Shown here: positions 17,668 to 26,000 of the stretch, piece by piece
How positions within the stretch are numbered: position 1 is the stretch's first letter
Layout: each line of letters begins with the position of its first letter
NCBI GenBank assembly: GCA_947503005.1
Contig: CANNCA010000006.1
Coordinates: 62,001-126,000, forward strand
DNA: 64,000 bases
Origin: an uncultured Flavobacteriaceae bacterium
GTDB taxonomy: Bacteria; Bacteroidota; Bacteroidia; Flavobacteriales; Flavobacteriaceae
Direction of reading: 5' to 3'
The notes under the pieces: model-generated
The model's database searches: none
What the model was told of the DNA's origin: nothing
Seen by the model: the letters and a program-made list of their open reading frames with translations, nothing else
Translations under genes and position numbers: made by a program

Positions 17668-18655
17668 CATTTCCGAGACCCCTTTGTAGTTGCTCTTCCC
17701 CATCACCGATAAAAGCATGCCTTACCCTAATGTAAACCATGTTTTTCACTTTCCCCTTTAGACGCATATAGTCTTTTTCAGTTGTAACGATTAGCTTTTT
17801 AGACTTAAACTCTTCAATTTCCTTTGCCGTGAAAAAATGATGATCTTTAAAGGCCAAGTGCTCAAAATTGAGGTTTGCATCAGTAAGATATTGAACTAAC
17901 GGTTTAGGATTGGCAATTCCTGTAACCAATATAAAATGATTATCCGCCAAGGAATTCAAAAGCATATTATTTGAATGAGGACTGAGTTCTTGATCATACT
18001 TTAAATAACTGAACAAGATTTCTTGACCTTTTTTCAATCCCAATTTTTCTTTGATTTCCTGACGTTCCTGAATTGAAATATCACCGGGGCATTTAGTTAC
18101 TATAATTAAATCGGCCCTATTTGCTTGCGATTTACTGTCCCGCAGATTTCCTGTGGGCAAATACCAGTCATCGACATAAAGATTACCATATGTAGTCAAA
18201 AGTATATTTAAATCAGCCTTCACTTTCCGGTGTTGAAAGGCATCATCTAACAAAATAACATCGGGGGCAACCGCCTTTTCAAGTTGCAAGATACCATTTC
18301 GCCTATTCGAATTGACCGCTACGGATAATTTGGGAAACTTAGAATGAATTTGATAGGGTTCATCGCCTAAATCCTCAAAAGTGCTTCCTGACGATGCTAA
18401 AATGTGTCCCTTCGACTTTCGTTTGTAACCTCTGCTCAGCACAGCCAGCTTGTAATCTTCCTCTAAAAGGCGGATGAGAAATTCTACCATTGGAGTTTTA
18501 CCCGTTCCCCCAACGCTGAGGTTGCCGATGCAAATCGTGGGCGTTTGAAACTGCTTTGAAGAAAAGAGGCCTACATCGTACAATGTATTGCGTACGTAAA
18601 CCACAAAACCGTAAAGCAAGGAAAAGGGAAACGCTATTTTTCTAAGGAGTGACAC
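17648..18655 (-). CDS. lpxK: Tetraacyldisaccharide 4'-kinase
   Basis: 335 residues. LpxK phosphorylates the 4' position of the lipid A disaccharide with ATP at the inner membrane. The Walker A motif is NLSVGGTGKTPMVEFLIR, the N-terminus has a membrane-associating helix (IAFPFSLLYGFVVYVRN), and family segments VAVLSRGYKRK, DEPYQI and VILLDDAFQHRKV are present. The start codon is GTG at 18655. The 3' ends of this gene and the histidine kinase gene overlap by 20 bases, so opposing transcription may interfere. Confidence 0.95.
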   Translation of the reverse strand: MSLLRKIAFPFSLLYGFVVYVRNTLYDVGLFSSKQFQTPTICIGNLSVGGTGKTPMVEFLIRLLEEDYKLAVLSRGYKRKSKGHILASSGSTFEDLGDEPYQIHSKFPKLSVAVNSNRRNGILQLEKAVAPDVILLDDAFQHRKVKADLNILLTTYGNLYVDDWYLPTGNLRDSKSQANRADLIIVTKCPGDISIQERQEIKEKLGLKKGQEILFSYLKYDQELSPHSNNMLLNSLADNHFILVTGIANPKPLVQYLTDANLNFEHLAFKDHHFFTAKEIEEFKSKKLIVTTEKDYMRLKGKVKNMVYIRVRHAFIGDGEEQLQRGLGNVMKRNS

Positions 18656-18704
18656 GAGAACGAAAATATAATAATTTATCTTTGAAGACCTTATAAATCA
18701 TCTT

Positions 18705-19799
18705 ATGATAGTAAAAGAAGTTCTAGATATTCTGGAAGAGTTGGCTCCCCTGGCATATGCCGAGGAATTTGATAACGTAGGTCTACTTGTAGGTGACGAA
18801 AATACGGCAGTATCGGGAATATTAGTGACCTTGGATACCTTGGAAAACGTTGTTGAAGAGGCAATTTACAGAAAGTGTAATCTTATCGTCAGTTTTCACC
18901 CTATTATTTTTGGAGGATTAAAAAAACTGACCGGGAGTACCTATGTCGAGCGGGTTGTTATCAAAGCCATACAGCATAATATTGCAATTTATAGCATGCA
19001 TACCGCTCTGGACAATAGCCCGTTTGGCGTGAATGCGAAAATATGTGAGGTCTTGGGGCTCATAAACAATAGAATTCTAATTCCACAAAAAGGAACCATT
19101 AAAAAGCTAACCACCTACATTCCGCTTGCGGAGGCCGATGCCCTTAAAAACAAACTCTTTGAGGCCGGTGCAGGAAGTATTGGCAACTATAGCGATTGTA
19201 GCTTCACCAATGATGGTACAGGTAGTTATAAAGCCAGTGACAAGGCAAATCCCGCGATAGGGAAGATTGGCGAAAGACATTATGAAAAAGAGGCGCAAAT
19301 ACATATGACCTACCCAAAATCAAGGGAAAGACAGGTTTTAAAAGCTCTTTTTGAGAATCATTCCTACGAAGAAGTGGCTTATGAGACTTTTACGTTGGAA
19401 AACACCAATCAAAATATTGGCATGGGTATGATTGGTGAACTTGAAAAACCAATGGAAGAACTAAACTGTCTAAAGTATATCAAAGTAAAAATGAATGCGG
19501 ATAATGTTCGACATTCCGAATTGAGAGATAAACCTGTGAAAAAGATTGCGGTTTTGGGTGGTAGTGGTGCTTTCGCAATTGCAACAGCTAGAGAAGCAGG
19601 AGCGGACATTTTTGTAACAGCCGACATCAAATACCATCAGTTTTATGAGGCAGAAGGTAAAATGGTACTGGCAGATATCGGACACTTTGAAACTGAGCAG
19701 TTTACAAAAAACCTTTTAGTTGATTATCTTACGAAAAAAATTCCTAATTTTGCCATCCGATTATCGGATAGTAAAACCAATCCAATCAAGTATTTATAG
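18705..19799 (+). CDS. Nif3-like dinuclear metal centre protein (DUF34 family)
   Basis: 364 residues, the long form of the family with an inserted YqfO/CutA-like domain (about 120-235). Metal-ligand motifs: VSFHPIIFGG, YSMHTALDN and the C-terminal DIGHFETEQF. The first motif usually reads HHP; here the first histidine is Phe, as in other Bacteroidota sequences I recall. The family forms hexameric toroids with two metals per subunit and has been linked to GTP cyclohydrolase-like or metal-insertion roles, but function is unsettled. A -7 box TATCTTTG lies at 18677-18684. The following gene starts two bases after its stop, so they form an operon. Confidence 0.9.
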   Translation: MIVKEVLDILEELAPLAYAEEFDNVGLLVGDENTAVSGILVTLDTLENVVEEAIYRKCNLIVSFHPIIFGGLKKLTGSTYVERVVIKAIQHNIAIYSMHTALDNSPFGVNAKICEVLGLINNRILIPQKGTIKKLTTYIPLAEADALKNKLFEAGAGSIGNYSDCSFTNDGTGSYKASDKANPAIGKIGERHYEKEAQIHMTYPKSRERQVLKALFENHSYEEVAYETFTLENTNQNIGMGMIGELEKPMEELNCLKYIKVKMNADNVRHSELRDKPVKKIAVLGGSGAFAIATAREAGADIFVTADIKYHQFYEAEGKMVLADIGHFETEQFTKNLLVDYLTKKIPNFAIRLSDSKTNPIKYL

Positions 19800-19801
19800 A
19801 T

Positions 19802-20581
19802 ATGGCAAAAAAAGCGGAAGCTACGGTAGAAGAGAAATTAAGGGCACTGTACGATTTACAATTAATTGATTCTCGAGTTGATGAGATTCGAAGTGTTCGC
19901 GGTGAACTTCCTTTAGAAGTAGAAGACCTTGAAGACGATGTTCTTGGACTAAAAACAAGAATGGACAAGTTGAAAACAGATGTAGAGACCATCAATTTCG
20001 AAATTACGGCCAAAAAGAACTTAATCGACGAATCAAAGGCGCTCATAAAGAAGTATACTGAGCAGCAGAAGAATGTTCGCAACAGTCGAGAATTCAATTC
20101 GATAACGAAAGAACTTGAGTTTCAAGAATTGGAAATTCAATTGGCAGAAAAAAATATTAAGGAATTTAAAGCTCAAATCGAGCAAAAGAAAATAGTAATT
20201 GCTGAAACGAAGGAGCGTTTGACCGAAAGGGAAACACATCTAAAGCACAAAAAAAGTGAGTTGGATGCTATTTTGGCCGAGACGGAAAAGGAAGAAAAAG
20301 CACTACTGACCAAATCCGAAAAATTTCAAAAAGATATCGAGGAGCGTTTGGTAAAAGCCTATAATCGGATTCGTAAAAATGTAAAAAACGGTCTAGCTGT
20401 GGTACCCATCGAGAGAGGTGCTTCGGGCGGTTCTTTCTTTACGATACCACCCCAGGTACAAGTAGAGATTGCATCGCGCAAAAAAATCATTACGGACGAA
20501 CACAGTGGAAGAATACTGGTAGATCCAGTATTGGCCGAAGAGGAGCAAGAAAAAATGTCCAAGATGTTCGCGAAATTATAG
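19802..20581 (+). CDS. Coiled-coil protein of the C4-type zinc-ribbon family, cysteine-free
   Basis: 259 residues. The first 180 form a long antiparallel coiled coil (RALYDLQLIDSRVDEIRSVR onward), and the C-terminal domain has the family core FFTIPPQVQVEIASRKKIIT and SGRILVDPVL. In the family (COG1579) this domain is a zinc ribbon with CxxC pairs; here the positions read SGGS and DEHSG, and the whole protein contains no cysteine. The fold may persist without zinc. The family is a nucleic-acid-associated coiled-coil group of uncertain role. The gene follows the Nif3-like gene by two bases, a pairing I recall from other Bacteroidota, and ends before a strong terminator. Confidence 0.88.
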   Translation: MAKKAEATVEEKLRALYDLQLIDSRVDEIRSVRGELPLEVEDLEDDVLGLKTRMDKLKTDVETINFEITAKKNLIDESKALIKKYTEQQKNVRNSREFNSITKELEFQELEIQLAEKNIKEFKAQIEQKKIVIAETKERLTERETHLKHKKSELDAILAETEKEEKALLTKSEKFQKDIEERLVKAYNRIRKNVKNGLAVVPIERGASGGSFFTIPPQVQVEIASRKKIITDEHSGRILVDPVLAEEEQEKMSKMFAKL

Positions 20582-20600
20582 CAACTAATTTTAATTATTG

Positions 20601-20634
20601 AAAGCCATCTGTTGTTAACGGATGGCTTTTTTTT
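20601..20634 (+). terminator. Intrinsic terminator of the Nif3-like operon
   Basis: AAAGCCATC (20601-20609) pairs with GATGGCTTT (20621-20629), extended inward by four further pairs to a GTT loop, with a run of T residues to 20634. It lies 19 bases after the stop. Confidence 0.88.
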
Positions 20635-20657
20635 TACTTTTAACCAAAGTCTGTTCG

Positions 20658-21083
20658 ATGCGCCTGTTAAAGTCTATAATGATTATTTTTTTGTTGCTCC
20701 TAAGCGTCAACGTTGTTGGACAAGATTTGGACACTTACCAATCAAAAAACCGCATTATCTTACTAAAAGAATCTAATTTAGATTCTGATTGGCTAAAAGC
20801 GCAAGTCAAAAGACTAAAATCGGATATCGGCGAATTAAATGAAAGACAACTGGTTGTATTCATCATTTCCAATAATGTGGTCTACGATATGGAACAAAAC
20901 ACGACGGACTTGGACGCAGCGAAGATTATTGAGCAGTACGGGCTAACTAATTTTAAGGGATTAGCACTTATAGGAAAAGATGGTGGAGTAAAACTGAAAG
21001 AGGCCTTTATTGTGAATCCAAAGACCATTTTCGAACTTATTGATAGCATGCCCATGCGTCAGGTTGAAATTAAAAATCAATAG
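20658..21083 (+). CDS. Secreted DUF4174 domain protein
   Basis: 141 residues from the ATG at 20658 (MRLLKSIMIIFLLLLSVNVV), which gives a proper signal peptide; an earlier in-frame ATG lies inside the terminator of the preceding operon. The mature protein has family features SKNRIILLKES and LIGKDGGVKLKEAF followed by ELIDSMPMRQVEI. DUF4174 proteins are thioredoxin-like in outline but have no redox cysteines, and none is present here. The role is unknown. The gene ends four bases before the convergent kmo gene. Confidence 0.85.
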   Translation: MRLLKSIMIIFLLLLSVNVVGQDLDTYQSKNRIILLKESNLDSDWLKAQVKRLKSDIGELNERQLVVFIISNNVVYDMEQNTTDLDAAKIIEQYGLTNFKGLALIGKDGGVKLKEAFIVNPKTIFELIDSMPMRQVEIKNQ

Positions 21084-21086
21084 TCT

Positions 21087-22427
21087 TTAAAGCATATCGA
21101 GAATCATTTTTTCAACTTCTGAACTGTCCCATTTCAATTCAATACTGGGTATTTTCATCACCTCTTGCATAATTTTTTCTTGACGATCACCAACAGCCAG
21201 CGCTTCGGAATATGGCCGTTCTGAAAATGTCACTCTCGAATATGCGGGAATCCATTTCTCAGGATGTTTTGCAGCAAAATGTTTTTCTATTTTTTTCTGT
21301 AATAAAAATTTAGGGTCGGCCGTTTTGCTGCTCATTTCAACAAAATTACGGTAACTCAGTTCTGCAATCGCATCTGCATTGGGTTTACGCGACTTTTGAT
21401 ATTCTTGAAAAATAGTTTCCCAATCATCTCCGTATCGCTTTATCATTTCGTTGAGGACAAAAATATCCTCGAATCCGGCATTCATTCCCTGCCCATAGAA
21501 AGGAACTATGGCATGTGCAGAATCCCCAACAAGGGCAATCTTGTCCCAATATGTCCAAGGGTAGCATTTCATGGTAACCATGGCACTGGTCGGGTTTTTA
21601 AAAAAATCTTTGGTAAGATTTTCTATATCCTTCCTTACATTCGGAAAATAGGTTTTGAAAAACGTTTTGGCCTCTTCCTCAGTTTTGATATTTTCAAAAG
21701 AAACATCTCCCTCGAAAGGCATAAATAGCGTGCATGTAAAACTGCCGTCCAAATTGGGCATTGCAATGAACATAAACTCGCCCCTAGGCCAAATATGAAA
21801 GGAATTCTTTTCCAACTTGTGGGTTCCATCCGCATTTGGGGGAATGGTTAATTCCTTATAACCAACATCGATAAAATCCTGGGAATAATCGAATCGACTT
21901 CGCCTTTGCATCTTATGTCGTACACGTGAAAAAGCACCATCACATCCAAAAATAATCTCGTACTGATATTCTTGCCACTCCCCTTTTTCGGTTTCTCCGG
22001 TGAACAATTTGGCTTCCGGAAGGTCAACATCCCAAACCTTTTCCTCAAACCTGAATTTCACACCCAATTCTTCCGCCAAGTTAATCATCTTTCGGTTCAA
22101 TACTCCTCTTGAAATGGACCAAATGGCCTCCCCATCTTTTCCATATTTTTGGTAATATTCTTCTTGACCAATTACGTGCATCGCCCTTTTATAAAGTGGA
22201 ATAGCAATTTTTTTAATTTCCGACTCAATTCCCACTTCCCGTAATGCGTTCCAACCTCTATTGCTCATCGCCAAGTTTATTGAACGCCCTGAAAACTCAA
22301 TGTTCCGAATATCCGGTCTTCTATCAAAAACCGTAATGGCATGTCCTAGTTTTCTGAGATAAATAGCTAATAACGAACCAACTAATCCAGAACCAATTAT
22401 GGCAATGTTCTTTGGTGTTTGTGTCAT
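21087..22427 (-). CDS. kmo: Kynurenine 3-monooxygenase
   Basis: 446 residues from the ATG at 22427 (MTQTPKNIAIIGSGLVGSLL); an upstream start at 22466 would add 13 residues ahead of the Rossmann strand. The enzyme hydroxylates L-kynurenine to 3-hydroxykynurenine using FAD, NADPH and O2. Motifs: GxGxxG in IIGSGLVGSLLAIYLRK with FDRRPD, the FAD-ribityl motif LVGDSAHAIVPFYGQGMNAG, and the KMO-type SINLAMSNRGW. The C-terminal region, which in eukaryotes anchors to membranes, is short and soluble here. Kynureninase, the next enzyme, is encoded at 35744-37012, so the pathway is split in two loci. Confidence 0.95.
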   Translation of the reverse strand: MTQTPKNIAIIGSGLVGSLLAIYLRKLGHAITVFDRRPDIRNIEFSGRSINLAMSNRGWNALREVGIESEIKKIAIPLYKRAMHVIGQEEYYQKYGKDGEAIWSISRGVLNRKMINLAEELGVKFRFEEKVWDVDLPEAKLFTGETEKGEWQEYQYEIIFGCDGAFSRVRHKMQRRSRFDYSQDFIDVGYKELTIPPNADGTHKLEKNSFHIWPRGEFMFIAMPNLDGSFTCTLFMPFEGDVSFENIKTEEEAKTFFKTYFPNVRKDIENLTKDFFKNPTSAMVTMKCYPWTYWDKIALVGDSAHAIVPFYGQGMNAGFEDIFVLNEMIKRYGDDWETIFQEYQKSRKPNADAIAELSYRNFVEMSSKTADPKFLLQKKIEKHFAAKHPEKWIPAYSRVTFSERPYSEALAVGDRQEKIMQEVMKIPSIELKWDSSEVEKMILDML

Positions 22428-22581
22428 AAATATGCTGTTTACAGCTGTAGGTTTTCGAAGAACCAATTAGTTTTTTTGAATTGGCTGTTCATATATGGAT
22501 ATGAGAACTAGTTCCCCAACCTAAAAACGCATTTAATACTTTTTTAACGATAGATGAACATCCATCAAATACCTTTGCTCC

Positions 22582-22661
22582 GTAAATATATTGAACATTC
22601 CGCGAGAGCGTCTATATATATCTCAAAAAGTCCTTCACATAATAATTGTGAAGGACTTTTT
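22582..22661 (+). ncRNA. Candidate small RNA between kmo and the Calx-beta adhesin gene
   Basis: A box TACCTTTG at 22570-22577 matches the Bacteroidota -7 element; initiation would be near 22582. About 80 bases later there is a strong intrinsic terminator: AAAAAGTCCTTCACA (22625-22639) and TGTGAAGGACTTTTT (22647-22661), 15 perfect pairs with a 7-base loop. No ORF of useful length lies between. A TTG at the proper -33 distance is missing (only TTA about 23 bases upstream), so the promoter is incomplete. Alternative: a leader attenuator of the downstream adhesin operon. Confidence 0.35.
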
Positions 22662-22662
22662 T
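22625..22662 (+). terminator. Strong intrinsic terminator without an obvious upstream gene
   Basis: This is a 15-bp perfect stem with flanking A and T runs (arms 22625-22639 and 22647-22661). The A/T symmetry means it could terminate transcripts from either strand; the plus-strand reading is favoured because kmo starts at 22427 and runs away from it. Confidence 0.85.
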
Positions 22663-22687
22663 AATACTCTTCTCACCAAATCCTAAT

Positions 22688-22727
22688 AAAAAACACTTCT
22701 TCCAAATCGGGATTTGAAGTGTTTTTT
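22688..22727. terminator. Second terminator-like hairpin
   Basis: AAAAAACACTTC (22688-22699) pairs with GAAGTGTTTTTT (22716-22727), and the inner bases CAAATC/GATTTG can extend the stem after a small bulge. It lies 27 bases after the first hairpin. It could be a back-up terminator or an antiterminator partner in the leader of the adhesin gene. Confidence 0.65.
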
Positions 22728-23005
22728 AACTTTTCTAGAAATCGTAACTATCTCATTCGTAGATGGTTTTCGACCATTGACCGAGGTTTTTCGTTTCTCT
22801 CTTGGCAACCCTTATCCTTGAATATTAACACTTTAACGATTTTGAAGTCTGTAATCGAAAAAAACTTCATTTAAGCTAGTAAAATCCTCCCTCACAGGAC
22901 ATTAGGCGTAATTTGATATAGAATTTAGAAACCAAGATCCCAAAACACGGACCGCAAATACAAGCAAATTTTCTTGACCTGCTGTTCAAACCTAATTACG
23001 CGCCT

Positions 23006-26000
23006 ATGCATAATTCTACTTCAAAACCCAAACTCGTAAAGTACCTATTTGCAGCTTTTTTATTTTTTACACTTAGCGCAACAGCACAAGTGCAGACACC
23101 ATTTACGCCCAGATATTCGGAAACCATAAATGGTGATCTTACAATTATCGCAAACAACGTACTTTCCGATCACCCAACTAATAATTTTAGCGGGGACGAA
23201 GATAATCAATGGGACCATCGCGTTTATGTAGATATCGATAGTGATGGCAGCACTTTTAATTCAAGTAGTGCTAATCTAGCAAACCCAGAACCGGGTGTGA
23301 CCTGTTTAGACTACAAAAAAGTGTTTTTGTATTGGTCAGCTGCTAATAAAGAACAAGGTGACGGCACCTTTAATGCCGACTCGTGGGATTATAGAAACAT
23401 TAAGCTAATGCTTCCTGGCTCCTCTTCGTATACTACCATGACAGCGGACGACGTTATTTTTCAGGGTCGTTCTAGCCATTTCTATAACGATCCATATATC
23501 TGTGTTAAGGATATTACTGATGAAATCTCGGCTTTACCCACTCCATACGGTAAATATCAAGCGGCGAACATTCAAGCCTCATATGGTGAATTGCAATCAC
23601 ATAATGCAGGTGATGTCGGAGTTTCAGGAGGATGGCAAATTGTTTTTGTATATGAGTCTCAAGAATTACTAAGAAGAAACATTACCCTATTTGATGGGTA
23701 TGCCCATGTTGTTAATAACGAATCAACGACATTTGATGTAAATGGATTTCTTGCAGTGCCCAACGGACAAGTAAAAGCCGATATTGTTCTTGGAGCTATT
23801 GAAGGGGACCGGGTTCTTGATCAAGATCAACTGGAAATTCTTAAACCTGATGGTAATTGGGAAGCCATTAGCACTAGTCTTAGAGATGAGGATAACTTCT
23901 TTAATAGTAGTATTAGTAGAAACGGTACTCATTTCTTAGATCGAAACCCCGCAAGTACCAATACGCTAGGATTTGATGCCAGTATTTTTGAACTTAAAAA
24001 TAGCGGTAACAAGTTAATTGACAATAGTCAAACCAGTACCAGTCTGCGAGCTAGTTCAGGTAATGAAACCTACGGCCTCTTTTTGATTGGCTTCTCTATT
24101 GAAGTATATGAGCCCAGCTTAGGGGCCCTTAATTTCACAACCAGTGTTGGAGGAACTACTTTTAATCCTGGTGATACGGTACCCCTTGAAATCAGTGTTA
24201 AGAACGTTGGTAATGATAATATTGAAAATCTCGAAATATCAACAATACTTCCACCTCAGGTTGATTTTGTTGATACGGATCCCTTGCCACCAGGGGTTAC
24301 CTTTAATTTCAATGCAGGTACAAGAGAATTACGGTTTTATGTTGCGGATGGAAATACCGATGTCAACGACCCACTTTACACTTTAAATTTTAACTTAATT
24401 GCAAATGCCAGTTGCACTTCTTGCAGCACGCAAGTTGAGTTACAGGCAGTTGCAAGTTTTACGGGTCAGACAAATACCAATTCAGTCTCAACATTGAGTT
24501 CTGGAACGATGGATGCATGTGGTATAGGAAACCATGACCCTACCTATCTTACTATCATACCCAATGTTTCCATTGATTCTGCAACTGCTACTGAGGGTAG
24601 TCCTGTAGCCTTTAACATTGCATCTTCGCATTTGCTACCAAATGACGCTCTTTTCAATATATCATATACGAACATCTCAACAACTAATGGCGACTATACA
24701 GCTACCACTTCAGTAACTTTTCCAGCCAACAGTAGCAGTACAACGTTAAATGTACCAACTTTGGATGACAATATTATTGAGCCTACAGAGACCTTCGAAG
24801 CAATTATTTCCACCACAGCCAATGTCAATGTGATTACAGCAACAGAAACCGGGACTATAATCGACAATGATGCGGTTGTAGGGACTGGAGTTTCTTTTTC
24901 AAACACAGATATAATCGTTACAGAAGGAACTGATACTTACGCTATTTTCAATGTTATCTTAACAGGAAATATTTCAGAAAACGTAACTGTAGATTACACA
25001 ACTAATGATGGTACCGCTCTAAACACGAGTGATTACAACACTGAAACGGGTACAATAACATTCACCCCTACGAACAATAGTTTCAATATTCAAGTACCAA
25101 TTACCGACGACGCGATTATCGAACCTACAGAAGATTTCACAGTAGTTCTTTCAAATGTGCAGTCAAACCTAGGATTAGGTTTTACCGATGGAAACACTAC
25201 CAATAATGCAAATGGAATTATCCATGACGATGATGCTATTACTGGCACAGGTATTTCTTACGACGCTACCGATGTAACCGTGAACGAGGATGCCGGTACG
25301 GCAACCTTCACCGTAAGGCTTACCGGTAACGTCGCAGGTGGGTTCACCTTGGACTATGCTTCCGCCGACGGTTCAGCCGTTGCTCCCGGTGACTACACCG
25401 CCATTTCGGGTCAGTTGACCTTCTTGGGCAACGACAACGAGTCCTACGACATCGTAGTTCCCATCATTGACGACCTGTTCATAGAGGCTACCGAAGGGTA
25501 CGTTGTGAATCTTTCAAACCTTTCTACTACACTTATTGCCATCAACACGCCACAGGCAAACGGTGGTATCAACGACAACGATGGTGGTGTTGGTACGGGA
25601 ATCTCGTTCGACAGCACCGATGTAACCGTGAACGAGGATGCCGGTACGGCGACCTTCACCGTAAGGCTTACCGGTAACGTCGCAGGTGGGTTCACATTGG
25701 ATTACGCCTCAGCGGACGGTTCAGCCGTTGCTCCCGGTGACTACACCGCCGTTTCGGGTCAGTTGACCTTCTTGGGCAACGATAACGAGTCCTACGACAT
25801 CGTAGTTCCCATCATCGACGACCTTTTGATTGAGGCTACCGAAGGGTACGTTGTGAATCTTTCTAATTTGAGTACGACACTTATTGCCATCAACACGCCA
25901 CAGGCCAACGGTGGTATCAACGACAACGATGGTGGTGTTGGTACGGGAATCTCGTTCGATAGCACCGATGTAACCGTCAACGAGGATGCCGGTACGGCAA

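Larger units (their letters stand above)
22428..23005. other. 578-bp intergenic region with two tandem hairpins
   Basis: No convincing coding sequence is present. The region holds a -7-like box TACCTTTG (22570-22577), a 15-bp perfect hairpin with T run (22625-22661), a second hairpin (22688-22727), and about 280 bases of AT-rich leader before the giant adhesin gene. The hairpins come long before the adhesin start and are not needed by kmo, which is transcribed away, so they end or control some other transcript. Confidence 0.7.

Noticed and set aside
22428-23005. tRNA or other structural RNA gene in the long intergenic gap
   Set aside because: No cloverleaf, T-loop or CCA-like end is present; only two simple hairpins are seen.
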